Assembly (NCBI GenBank): GCA_049317725.1
Contig: JBMOHS010000003.1
Coordinates: 1 to 58,030, forward strand
Source of the DNA: CAIOZW01 sp049317725
Lineage (GTDB): Bacteria > Acidobacteriota > Blastocatellia > RBC074
Direction of reading: 5' to 3'
Length of the DNA stretch: 58,030 nucleotides
In this document: positions 25,064 through 34,400 of the stretch, in pieces
Position numbering within the stretch: the first letter of the stretch is position 1
Layout: every line of letters starts with the position of its first letter
Notes under the pieces: generated by a model
Seen by the model: only the letters and a program-made list of their open reading frames with translations
Told to the model about the DNA's origin: nothing
The model's database searches: none
Made by a program: the position numbers and the translations under genes

Positions 25064-26692
25064 TTAGAACTCACCCATTCCCCCGCCGCCCGGCGGCATG
25101 GCCGGCGCCTTCTTCTCCTCTGGAATCTCGGAGATGAGGGCCTCGGTGGTCAGCATGAGCGCCGCGATCGACGCCGCGTTCTGCAGGGCAGTGCGGGAGA
25201 CCTTGGCGGGATCGATGACGCCCGCCTTGACGAGGTCCTCGAACTGCTCGGTCTCGGCGTTGAAGCCGACGTTCTCGGCCTTCTCCGCCTTGACGCGCTC
25301 AACGATGACGGCGCCTTCGCGACCGGCATTCTCGGCGATCTTGCGAAGGGGCTCTTCGAGAGCGCGGCGGACGATGTTGACGCCAATCGCCTCGTCCTCA
25401 TCCTCCAGCTTGAGACCTTCGAGGGCCTTCGCCGCCCGAACGAGGGTCACGCCCCCACCGGGAACGATTCCCTCTTCGACGGCGGCACGCGTCGCATGCA
25501 TCGCGTCCTCGACGCGGGCCTTCTTCTCCTTGAGTTCAGTCTCGGTGGCAGCACCAACCTTGATCACCGCAACTCCGCCGACGAGCTTCGCCAGCCGCTC
25601 CTGGAGCTTCTCGCGATCGTAGTCGGAGGTCGTCTCCTCGATCTGACGACGGATGGTCGCGACACGACCCTGGATGTCCGCCTGCTTGCCAGCACCCTCA
25701 ACGATCGTCGTATTATCCTTGTCGATCGTCAACTTCTTGGCCCGGCCAAGGTCCTCCAGCTTGACGTTCTCGAGCTTGATCCCGAGGTCCTCGCTAATGA
25801 CGCGACCACCGGTGAGGATGGCAATGTCCTCGAGCATCGCTTTGCGGCGATCACCGAAGCCAGGAGCCTTGACGGCACAGACCTGGAGCGTCCCACGCAG
25901 ACGGTTGACCACCAGGGTGGCCAGCGCCTCGCCCTCGACGTCCTCGGCAATGATGAGGAGCGGCTTGCCCATCTTGGCGACCTGCTCAAGCAACGGGAGG
26001 AGATCCTTCATCGAGCTGATCTTCTTCTCGTTGAGAAGGATCATCGCGTTCTCGAGGGAGGCTTCCATCCGCTCTGCATCGGTCACGAAGTAGGGCGAGA
26101 GGTAGCCCCTGTCGAACTGCATTCCCTCGACCACCTCAAGCAGGGTGTCGAGCGACTTCGACTCCTCGACGGTGATGACGCCGTCCTTGCCGACCTTCTT
26201 CATCGCTTCGGCGATGATGCCGCCGATCGTCGTGTCGCCATTGGCCGAGACGGTCCCGACCTGGGCGATCGCATCGCCCTTGACCGGCTTGGCCATCTCC
26301 TGGATCGCAGCGACGGCCCGCTCGACCGCCTTCTCGATCCCGCGCTTGAGCGCCATCGGGTTGGCTCCTGCCGCCACCGTCTTGACTCCCTCCTTGAAGA
26401 TCGCCCGGGCGAGGACCGTCGCCGTCGTCGTTCCGTCACCGGCCACATCGGAGGTCTTCGAGGCTACCTCGCGGACCATCTGCGCGCCCATGTTCTCGAG
26501 CGAGTCCTTGAGCTCAATCTCCTTGGCGACCGTCACCCCGTCCTTGGTGATGGTCGGGGAGCCAAACTTCTTGTCGATGACAACGTTGCGTCCCTTGGGA
26601 CCCAGCGTGATCGCGACCGCATCCGCCAACTGGTTGACTCCCCGCAGAATCGCCTGCCGGGAATCCTCGCCGTGAATCACCTGCTTTGCCAT
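25064..26692 (-). CDS. groL: chaperonin GroEL
   Basis: 60-kDa chaperonin forming the double-ring folding chamber with GroES. The 542-aa length is standard. It begins MAKQVIHGEDSRQAI and carries the ATP-binding VAITLGPKGRNVV, DGVTVAKEI and the catalytic GDGTTTATVLA. The C-terminal tail is GGGGMGEF rather than a long GGM repeat. ATG at 26692 has AGGAGG upstream; the open frame upstream is not coding. It is cotranscribed with groES, which ends 181 nt earlier. Confidence 0.98.
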   Translation of the reverse strand: MAKQVIHGEDSRQAILRGVNQLADAVAITLGPKGRNVVIDKKFGSPTITKDGVTVAKEIELKDSLENMGAQMVREVASKTSDVAGDGTTTATVLARAIFKEGVKTVAAGANPMALKRGIEKAVERAVAAIQEMAKPVKGDAIAQVGTVSANGDTTIGGIIAEAMKKVGKDGVITVEESKSLDTLLEVVEGMQFDRGYLSPYFVTDAERMEASLENAMILLNEKKISSMKDLLPLLEQVAKMGKPLLIIAEDVEGEALATLVVNRLRGTLQVCAVKAPGFGDRRKAMLEDIAILTGGRVISEDLGIKLENVKLEDLGRAKKLTIDKDNTTIVEGAGKQADIQGRVATIRRQIEETTSDYDREKLQERLAKLVGGVAVIKVGAATETELKEKKARVEDAMHATRAAVEEGIVPGGGVTLVRAAKALEGLKLEDEDEAIGVNIVRRALEEPLRKIAENAGREGAVIVERVKAEKAENVGFNAETEQFEDLVKAGVIDPAKVSRTALQNAASIAALMLTTEALISEIPEEKKAPAMPPGGGGMGEF

Positions 26693-26873
26693 ATTTCTCT
26701 TCTTCCTCCTGCGATTGAACTGTTCCCCAGTTCTTGCCACTTCCCGATCCGGCGGTAGGATTCTCATCCCGACCTCGAACAATCTCCTGCCAGCTTCGAA
26801 TCCACTGCCTGCCGATCGATCTTCTGACTCTCTTCAAGGGCGAAAGGTCCGAGCCGCGGCCCGGCCCGGGCGA

Positions 26874-27194
26874 CTACTTGGCGCCCTTGCCCTTGGCCGT
26901 CCCCTCGATGACACCCAGCACGTCATCCTCGCGAAGGATCAACAGCTCTTCGCCATCCAGCTTGACCTCTGTCCCGGAATACTTGCCGAAGAGGACCCGA
27001 TCCCCCGGCTTGAGGTCGATCGTTGTCCGCGTGCCGTTGTCGAGCAACTTGCCGTTTCCAACCGCCAGAACCTCACCTTCCTGCGGCTTCTCCTTGGCGG
27101 TGTCCGGGATGTAGAGCCCTCCACGCATCTGCTCCTGCTCCTCCATCCGCTTGACAATAATCCGATCATTCAAGGGTCGAATCGACGACGCCAT
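26874..27194 (-). CDS. groS: co-chaperonin GroES
   Basis: 10-kDa lid of the GroEL chamber. The 106-aa protein starts MASSIRPLNDRIIVKR and has the mobile loop EEQEQMRGGLYIPDTAKEK, then PGDRVLFGKYSGTEV and a Lys/Gly-rich end. AAAGGAG stands 10 nt before the ATG at 27194 but is too close to the in-frame ATG at 27203, which decides the start. Transcription begins about 230 nt upstream at the CIRCE-overlapping promoter. Confidence 0.97.
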   Translation of the reverse strand: MASSIRPLNDRIIVKRMEEQEQMRGGLYIPDTAKEKPQEGEVLAVGNGKLLDNGTRTTIDLKPGDRVLFGKYSGTEVKLDGEELLILREDDVLGVIEGTAKGKGAK

Positions 27195-27406
27195 AATTTC
27201 CATTCTCCTTTCGTGTCACTTGTGAACTTGGGATGACCGGTCTCCCGCCATCCCATCTCTCTCCCATTGCTTGCCTTGTCCTCTTAACGAACAGTCTCAA
27301 TCCGTTAATGGACAAGCTCAACCGGTTCAAACCCGGCGATCCCCCCTTCGCCCCATCGCAGACCTTCGTCCGCCTGCTCAGCTCCCGCGCTCTTTAGCAG
27401 TCGCTA

Positions 27407-27433
27407 TTAGCACTCCAGGCAAAGGAGTGCCAA
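27407..27433 (-). promoter_or_regulatory. CIRCE operator (HrcA binding site) of groESL
   Basis: TTAGCACTC, nine bases, GAGTGCCAA: the canonical 9-9-9 CIRCE inverted repeat with one change from consensus (GAGTGCTAA). It starts immediately at the -10 box of the groESL promoter, so HrcA bound here would block transcription start. hrcA itself is not in the window. Confidence 0.95.
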
Positions 27434-27461
27434 GTATAAAAATCGGATCGCTGGTTGTCAA
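27433..27461 (-). promoter_or_regulatory. sigma-70 promoter of groES-groEL
   Basis: On the minus strand a perfect TTGACA (27456-27461), exactly 17 nt, then TATACT (27433-27438). The predicted start falls inside CIRCE near 27426. This is the clearest promoter in the window. Confidence 0.9.
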
Positions 27462-27481
27462 ATCGAGAAATGGGGAGGGTG

Positions 27482-27709
27482 TCAATCTGCCTGGGCAGTT
27501 GAGGAGGGGAGGGAGGGGGAATAGCCGGCAAGTCGCTTGCTGAGGGTATTGCGATGGATCCCGAGTTCAGTGGCGGCGCGAGAGAGATTCTGGTTGTGGC
27601 GGGCAAGGACCTGGAGGATGAACTGCTTTTCGAACTCGCGGACCGCCTCCTCGAAGAGGATTCCCTGGGAGATCATCTGTTGGATCAGGCGTTCGAGATC
27701 GGTCTTCAT
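27482..27709 (-). CDS. small Fis-type helix-turn-helix protein
   Basis: A 75-aa protein that matches the C-terminal DNA-binding domain of NtrC-type regulators and Fis: FEKQFILQVLARHNQNLSRAATELGIHRNTLSKRL, with the helix-turn-helix at about 42-61. The N-terminal helix (1-30) would dimerise. No receiver or AAA+ domain is attached. ATG at 27709 has GGAGAG upstream at 7 nt. It lies 76 nt after purC in the same direction and its stop is only 20 nt before the groESL -35 box. Target genes are unknown. Confidence 0.85.
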   Translation of the reverse strand: MKTDLERLIQQMISQGILFEEAVREFEKQFILQVLARHNQNLSRAATELGIHRNTLSKRLAGYSPSLPSSTAQAD

Positions 27710-27785
27710 CGATGACTCTCCGAGAGGCGCGGCGTTCTCCGTCAATGGATCGAGGAGGAGAACGGACCGTGCAGGGCCGAAGGCA

Positions 27786-28739
27786 TTACTGGGACAACGC
27801 GACGCTGGGCAACGGCTTGCCCGTGAGCAGAAGATAGGCTTCGAGGTAACGCGCGCTGGTCGCCTCAACGATGTCGTCTGGGAGGGGAGGAGCCGGCGGC
27901 TGTTTATCCCAGTCAAGGGTTTCGAGGTAATCCCGGACGAACTGCTTATCAAAAGAGGGGGGAGAAGTACCCGGGCGATAGCGATCAGCGGGCCAGAAAC
28001 GGGAAGAGTCGGGGGTCAGGGCCTCGTCAATGAGGATGATCCGACCGTCGCGCAGACCGAACTCGAACTTGGTATCGGCGATGATGATGCCACGTTCGGT
28101 GGCGTAGGCGGCAGCCTGTCGGTAGAGGGCCAAGCTGGTCTGCTCAAGAGAGTGGGTCAGATCAGTGCCGAGTTGGGCCGCCATCGTCGCCACGGAGACA
28201 TTGATGTCGTGACCCGATTCCGCCTTGGTCGCCGGGGTGAAGATCGGTGCGGGGAGCTGGGCTGCTTCCGACAAGCCCGCGGGGAGGACGTGTCCGCAGA
28301 CAGCACCCGTTTCACGATACTCTTTCCAGCCAGAGCCAGCGAGATAGCCTCGAACGACACACTCGAAGGGAAGAACCTCAGCACGCCGAACGAGCATGGC
28401 ACGTCCTGTCAACCAGCGGCGGGACTCGGCTGAGAGGCGGTGCAACAGAGAGGGGGGGAAGTGGTCGAGATCGGCTGTCACCAAGTGGTTCGGGACGAGC
28501 GCAGCCAGTTGGTGAAACCAGAAGACAGAGAGCTGGGTCAAGACCTCGCCTTTGCGCGGGATGGCGTTGGGCAGAATACAGTCGAAGGCGGAGAGGCGGT
28601 CGGTCGCCACCATCAGCAGGTGGTCCGAATCGACCTCGTAGAGATCGCGAACCTTGCCGCTGCGGAGAAAGGGGAGTTCGAGGTCTTCCCCACCTCCCGG
28701 CCGCTTCCCGTCCGCCCTGTCCAGTTGATCACTGCTCAT
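27786..28739 (-). CDS. purC: phosphoribosylaminoimidazole-succinocarboxamide synthase PurC
   Basis: Joins CAIR and aspartate with ATP to SAICAR in purine synthesis. The 317-aa protein is of the longer class (about 290-310 aa, as in yeast and many Gram-negatives). Motifs: GKVRDLYE at 28-35, ATDRLSAFDCILP at 45-57, ECVVRGYLAGSGWKEY, SGHDINVS and ADTKFEFG. ATG at 28739 has AGGAGG about 10 nt upstream. A strong promoter lies about 220 nt upstream. Confidence 0.96.
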   Translation of the reverse strand: MSSDQLDRADGKRPGGGEDLELPFLRSGKVRDLYEVDSDHLLMVATDRLSAFDCILPNAIPRKGEVLTQLSVFWFHQLAALVPNHLVTADLDHFPPSLLHRLSAESRRWLTGRAMLVRRAEVLPFECVVRGYLAGSGWKEYRETGAVCGHVLPAGLSEAAQLPAPIFTPATKAESGHDINVSVATMAAQLGTDLTHSLEQTSLALYRQAAAYATERGIIIADTKFEFGLRDGRIILIDEALTPDSSRFWPADRYRPGTSPPSFDKQFVRDYLETLDWDKQPPAPPLPDDIVEATSARYLEAYLLLTGKPLPSVALSQ

Positions 28740-29471
28740 CACCGCGCCCCTCCTGCCAACGTCGCCGATGCACCGTCTGAGCTTGGCGACGAACCCGTCC
28801 CGGCCCTCCCGTGCCCGCTCTCCCCTGCCCCACATGGCGATCAGACGGGAGAGTCCGGGACGAGAGTTCCGGGGTCGCTCCGCGATCGGCTCGAGCAGGG
28901 AATGTCTGGGCTGGCGGTTGTTCCTTGAGGAGAACACTTCGCTCCGCTCTTTCCTGAAGGGGCGCATTATTGAGGCCGGGAGTGGCTTTGTCAAGACAGC
29001 ACAGGGAAGGCATTGATCTGAAACAGCTCCGTCAGCCCGCTCCCGGCGACGCTCCCCGATCTGCCATTCAGTTGCTTCAATCTACATCAACCCGGCGATC
29101 GACGGCTCAGTTGCAATCGCCAACGGAGCGAACGTTCCCTCCGTCGATCAAAACCGAACCATCAGTTCCCAAGGCCAGCAAGAGGAGGGCCCGGACCGCC
29201 ATTCTCGGCGGAAAAAGTTGAACACCACACCATCAAATTCTTGACTTTCTCCGATAATTTCTCCTTACTAGCATCCGTCAGATTTTCATACTCACAGTGC
29301 CAACTTCGAACAAAGGAATGCAGGCTCGGGAATGAACGCCGGAAGAGCTTCAGTCCTGGCCTGATCCAGGCGGGCGAGGGGAATCTTCCCTTCGCCTTGG
29401 ACTGACATCCGATCTTCGCCCTGAGGTCAGAGACCGTGGCGTCAATGAAGATCACTAGTGGAGGGAAATAG
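28740..29471. other. divergent intergenic region between purC and the CocE-family gene
   Basis: About 730 nt without a convincing gene. The left third is the purC leader and promoter. The right two-thirds contains an AT-richer stretch near 29230-29290 (TTGACT at 29241, GATAAT at 29253) that may hold the plus-strand promoter for the CocE-family gene, though no pair has good spacing. Confidence 0.5.
28966..28994 (-). promoter_or_regulatory. sigma-70 promoter of purC
   Basis: On the minus strand a perfect TTGACA (28989-28994), 17 nt, then AATAAT (28966-28971). Predicted start near 28959 gives purC a leader of about 220 nt. No purine riboswitch pattern was recognised in that leader. Confidence 0.8.
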
Positions 29472-31283
29472 ATGATTGTCGCGATACGGATAGGCCTTGG
29501 CTTGGCGCTTGCGTTGATCCTTGGGTTTCTCATTTTTGGCGGCGAGCGCCTCGCCAGCCGGGTCGATGCTGCGGGGCCGTTGCCGATCAAACTGGAGCGC
29601 CATTTGGCTGTGCCCATGCGGGATGGAGTGACCCTCTACGGAGATCTCTACCGGCCCCGGGCGGACGGGAAGTACCCAGTCCTGATCGTGCGAACGCCTT
29701 ATGGAGTGCAGCGCGACGGCGTCCACGAGACCATGATGAAGTTCGCGCAGAATGGGTACGCGACCTTCATTCAGGATACCCGCGGACGTTATGAGAGTGA
29801 AGGAAAATGGGAGCCGTTCCGGACCGAGGCTGAGGACGGGTATGACACGATCGAGTGGGCGGCAAAGCAGCCTTGGTCGAACGGCAAGGTCGCGACGCAG
29901 GGTGGATCTTACCTGGGCCACGTCCAGTGGCGAGCCGGAAGCCTGACCCCACCCAGCCTCGTCGCGATGTTTCCAGCAGTCGCTTCGACCAATATCTACG
30001 CCAACTGGATCACGCTTGGCGGGGCCTACCGGTTATCGTTCAACTATGGTTGGGGAGTGGTGCGCATGCCACACCGGATCATGCTGCCACAATACTGGCA
30101 CAGTGAGCCCTACTCGCCAACCGAGTTGAAGTACGAGACGATCCTCAATCACCTGCCGTTGATCGACGGCGACCTCGAGAGCGCTGGTGGAGTGGTTCAA
30201 CACTATCGGGACTGGCTCTCCCACCCAGACTACGACCAATACTGGCGCTCGATCAGCGACGAGGAGCGGTTTGCCAACGTCAAAGTGCCCGTCTTCACCA
30301 GTGGGGGATGGTTCGACATCTTCGTGCAAGGCACGATCAACGGCTATGTCGGGATGAAGAAGTACGGGGGCACGGAGAAGGCGCGGCGTGAATCTCGCAT
30401 GATCATCGGCGCGTGGGGCCATGGACCGAGTCAGAAGTTTGGCGATGTCGATTTTGGGCCGATCAACAACCGGAACCAGTTCGAGACCGAACTCCGTTGG
30501 TTCGATCACCACGTCAAAGGGATGCGCACCGATCTCGCGAATCTGCCGCCGGTCGAGATCTTCTACATGGGCGTCAACCAGTGGCAACACGAACAGGACT
30601 GGCCAATCCCCGGAGCGAAGGAGACCCCCTTCTACCTCTCGAGCGGGGGTGCCGCCAACACCCCGGCCGGCAATGGCCGTCTCAGCCTCGCCCAACCCAC
30701 CGGAGCACCGAGCGATCAGTATCGGTACGATCCGAATGATCCGGTTCCGACGCTGGGAGGAAACAACTGCTGCGGCACGCCGACGGTGGCGGGGCCGAAG
30801 GACCAACGGCCCCTGGCTGGGCGCAAGGACATCCTCGTCTACACCAGCGAGCCCCTCAAGGAGTCGCTGGCGATTGCCGGTCCGGTAAAGATGAAGCTCT
30901 TTGCCGCGACCGATGGGCCAGACACGGACTGGGTCGTCAAGCTGATCGATGTTCGCCCGGATGGCTTCGCCATCAATGTCTGCGAGGGGATTCTGCGGGC
31001 GCGTTACCGCCAGGGAACCGCGAAGCCCGAGTTGCTGACCCCGAACAAGGCCTACGAGTTTGAGGTCGATCTCGTCGGGACAGCCAATGTCTTTCTGCCC
31101 GGACACCGGATTCGGGTCGATGTGACGAGCAGCCATTTCCCGCAATTCGACCGCAACCCGAATACTGGCGAGCCGTTTGCACGCTCGGCAAAGGTTCGGG
31201 TCGCGGCCCAAACGATCTTCCATTCGACCGATCGACCCTCGCACATCGTGCTTCCAGTCGTGCCGGTGCCGAAGAAGAAGTGA
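29472..31283 (+). CDS. CocE/NonD-family hydrolase (X-Pro dipeptidyl-peptidase S15 fold)
   Basis: A 603-aa alpha/beta hydrolase with a signal peptide or anchor (MIVAIRIGLGLALALILGFL) and hence probably periplasmic. Residues about 45-360 form the catalytic domain, opening VPMRDGVTLYGDLYRP, with the nucleophile motif GGSYLG at 144-149 (Ser146) and later GGWFDIF and AWGHG for the acid/base region. The C-terminal jelly-roll domain (about 380-600) ends with RIRVDVTSSHFPQFDRNPNTG, typical of CocE and glutaryl-acylase relatives. Likely cleaves peptide, amide or ester bonds of small substrates; exact substrate unknown. GGAGGG stands 8 nt before the ATG. The Oar-like receptor follows. Confidence 0.92.
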   Translation: MIVAIRIGLGLALALILGFLIFGGERLASRVDAAGPLPIKLERHLAVPMRDGVTLYGDLYRPRADGKYPVLIVRTPYGVQRDGVHETMMKFAQNGYATFIQDTRGRYESEGKWEPFRTEAEDGYDTIEWAAKQPWSNGKVATQGGSYLGHVQWRAGSLTPPSLVAMFPAVASTNIYANWITLGGAYRLSFNYGWGVVRMPHRIMLPQYWHSEPYSPTELKYETILNHLPLIDGDLESAGGVVQHYRDWLSHPDYDQYWRSISDEERFANVKVPVFTSGGWFDIFVQGTINGYVGMKKYGGTEKARRESRMIIGAWGHGPSQKFGDVDFGPINNRNQFETELRWFDHHVKGMRTDLANLPPVEIFYMGVNQWQHEQDWPIPGAKETPFYLSSGGAANTPAGNGRLSLAQPTGAPSDQYRYDPNDPVPTLGGNNCCGTPTVAGPKDQRPLAGRKDILVYTSEPLKESLAIAGPVKMKLFAATDGPDTDWVVKLIDVRPDGFAINVCEGILRARYRQGTAKPELLTPNKAYEFEVDLVGTANVFLPGHRIRVDVTSSHFPQFDRNPNTGEPFARSAKVRVAAQTIFHSTDRPSHIVLPVVPVPKKK

Positions 31284-31295
31284 CCCCGGTTTTTG

Positions 31296-31347
31296 CACCA
31301 CTGGCCCGTCTCTCCAAGATTGCCAAGGAGGGAACGGGCCGGTGGTG
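31296..31347 (+). terminator. hairpin after the CocE-family gene
   Basis: Arms CACCACTGGCCCGT (31296-31309) and ACGGGCCGGTGGTG (31334-31347) form a 14-bp stem with one G-T wobble and a 24-nt loop, 12 nt after the stop codon. The flanks are TTTT(G) and AAAA, so the stem is terminator-like in shape but lacks a T-run on the plus strand. Confidence 0.5.
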
Positions 31348-31495
31348 AAAATGCCCGTTTCCTCTTCCATCACGCGGCGATTCAGGCACTCTGTCAGCCA
31401 TTCCAGCTCAATCTGTCTTGACTCGACAAGTGCGAAAACTCGTGGAAATGGGAAGGATGCGTGTGATCGCGTGTAGACAAAAGGAGACCGTATTC

Positions 31496-34400
31496 ATGAT
31501 GACGATGACGGAGGCATCTATGATGAACGAGCCAACGAAATGGAGCACACTTGCAGTGGGCCTGCTTCTGACGCTGATGCTGGGACTGGCGCCGGGAGTG
31601 AGGGCCCAGACCACATCAACGACAATTCTCGGCGTGGTGGCCGATGCTACCGGCGCAGTGATCGGTGGCGCGAAGGTTACCGCCACCAATGTCAGCACGC
31701 GGGTCAGCCGCGAGGTTGTCTCCGGATCGACCGGTGACTTTACGTTTCCCTTGGTCGATGTCGGAATCTACGACATCACGGTCGATGCGCAGGGCTTCAA
31801 GACCGAGATTCGCCGCAACGTCATCGTCAACATCAATGAGAAGGTTCGCGTCGACTTTTCCCTGCAGGTCGGGGCGGCGAGCGAGCGGGTCGAGGTGACG
31901 GCGGAAGGAGCGACGCTGCGCACCGACGATGCGACGCTCGGCCAGACGATCGAGCAGCGGCGCGTCGAGGAGTTGCCGCTCAACAACCGTAACATCGGCG
32001 CGTTGGCCATTCTGCAACCCGGGGTTCAGTACGGCCCACGCAGCGGAACGGACGGCCAGGGCTTTGGACAGCGCCAGGGTTCGCACGGCGTGCCGATTCC
32101 GGGCATCGGCCTCTCGTTTGTCGCCAATGGGCAACGGGAGACCAACCAGCACGCAACGCTCGATGGGGTCGTCGCGACCGAGGCGCGCGTCAACACCGTC
32201 CCCTTCAGCCCGTCCGTCGAGGCGATTGCCGAGTTCAAGGTTCTCTCTGGCAGCTACTCGGCTGAGTATGGATTCAACGCCGGCGCCCAGACGATCATCG
32301 TCACCAGGTCGGGCGGGAACGAGTTCCACGGCTCCGCCTTCGAGTTCCTGCGCAACGATGTCTTCGATGCGGAGAACTATTTCCAGAACTACTTCAACGC
32401 ACCAGGGGCAACGCGGTCCAAGAAGAACAGCCTGCGACAGAACAATTTTGGCGGCGTGGTCACCGGGCCCTTCGCCATTCCCAAGATCTACGACGGAACC
32501 AACAAGACCTTCTTCATGTTCAACTACGAGGGGCGGAGACGTCGTGACGGCCGGTTTGCGCAGACGGCCAATCACCCACCAATGGCCTTCCGAAATGGCG
32601 ACTTCAGCTCGCTGCTCGGACTGCCAACCCCCCTGCGGATTGTCGATCCGTTGACCGGGGACCCCTTCCCGAACAACATCATTCCGGCCAACCGGATCAG
32701 CAACGCGGCGAAGGAGTTGATGAAGTTCTGGCCGGAGCCGCAGCGCGTCAATCCCAATCCACTCGTCGGGATCAACTACACCGGCTTCGAGCGGCGATCG
32801 CTGGATGACACCCAAGTCTTCGGACGCATTGATCACAACATTGGCGAGAACGACAAGATCTTTGCCCGTTACGCCTTCAACGATGTCACCTACCGTGTCG
32901 TCCCCGGGGACAACCCGAACTTCACCTACTTTGTCGCCGGTCGCAATCAGAATGTCGGAGCGGCGTGGATCCACATCTTCAATCCGAATCTGATCAACGA
33001 GGTTCGGTACGGCTACAACCGATCCGTCAACAATACGCTCAACAACCGGGCCAACACGACCTTTGATGTCGAGACGCTGGGATTGACCGGTTTCCGTGTC
33101 GTCAATGACAGCAACCGCAAGTTCACTCCCCGTGAGACAGGGGTGCCGACGATCTCCGTCAACGCCTTCTCGACGCTGGCCGAGCAGGATGGTGGCAACG
33201 GCTTCGACTTCAACAACCTGCACCAGTTCAATGACAACGTGACGTGGGTTCACGGCAACCACACCACCAAGTTCGGGTTTGACTACCGCTGGGTGGCGCT
33301 CTTTCGCGGGGCGGCCAACGTGCCCCGTGGCGGGTTGAACTTCAACGGGGACATCGCCAACAACGGCTTTGCCGCTTTCCTGTTGGGGTTCCCGAGCGTG
33401 ACGACGACCCCTGAGGGGTTGCCCTTGACGGAGACGCGCCAGCAGCGCTTCGCCGCCTACGCCATGGATGACTGGAAGATCTCGCGCAAGCTGACCCTCA
33501 ACTATGGTCTGCGCTGGGAGTACAACACCCCGGCGGTCGATATCAAGGGGCTCTGGCGCTCGTTGAGCTTCGACACACGGACCAATGGTCTGCCGACGGT
33601 CATCCCGAACATCGGAACCGAATTCCAGTTCTATCCGCCGCAGCGGGACATCTTCATGCCCCGGATCGGCATCGCCTACCGTCCAACCGACAACTGGGTG
33701 ATTCGGTCCGGTTTTGGCATCTACTACAACGTCCACCAGTTGAACAACTACACCATTCTCAACCTCAATCCGCCGAAGTCCGGGACGAGCAACTTTGCCA
33801 ACACCGCGACGGCGGGCCGGATCACCAATTCGCCAACCCAGCCGGTGCTGACCTTTGCCGCCCCGTTCGGGGTAGTCAATCCGACCAGTCCGACGGGGAT
33901 CAACGCGCTCAGTCCGGACAATCCGCAGCCGAGCGTGGCCCAGTGGAGCTTGGACGTGCAGCGACGGCTGCCCTTCGACATCGTGCTCTCGGTGGGCTAC
34001 GTCGGCAACAAGGGGACGCACATCGACCAGACGGTCGAGCTCAATGCGCCCGCACCGTCGATTCTGCCCAATCCCAACTCGCGGCGTCCGATCCCGTTCT
34101 TCGCCGATGGCGTCAATGGCCCAACCCGCGCGCTCAACCGGTTGCGCTGGCTGACCTCGGATGGAAATTCGTGGTACCACGCGTTGCAGGTCAATGCACA
34201 GAAGCGGTTCAGCAATGGGCTGCAGATGAATGTCGCCTACACCTGGGGACGGGCCATGGGAGAGGGCTATGGTCGGAACGAGGGGGGAGGCGCCATCCCG
34301 AACTCCTACCAGAACCCATTCGACCGGGCCGCGGAGAAGACCCGCTATGGCTTCGATTTCCAGCACAGCGCCGTGATCAGCTTCCTCTATGAGCTGCCAA

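Noticed and set aside
27733..27764. CGTTCTCC/GGAGAACG inverted repeat between purC and the Fis-type gene
   Set aside because: Eight bp with a 16-nt loop and no T-run; not enough to call a terminator or operator.
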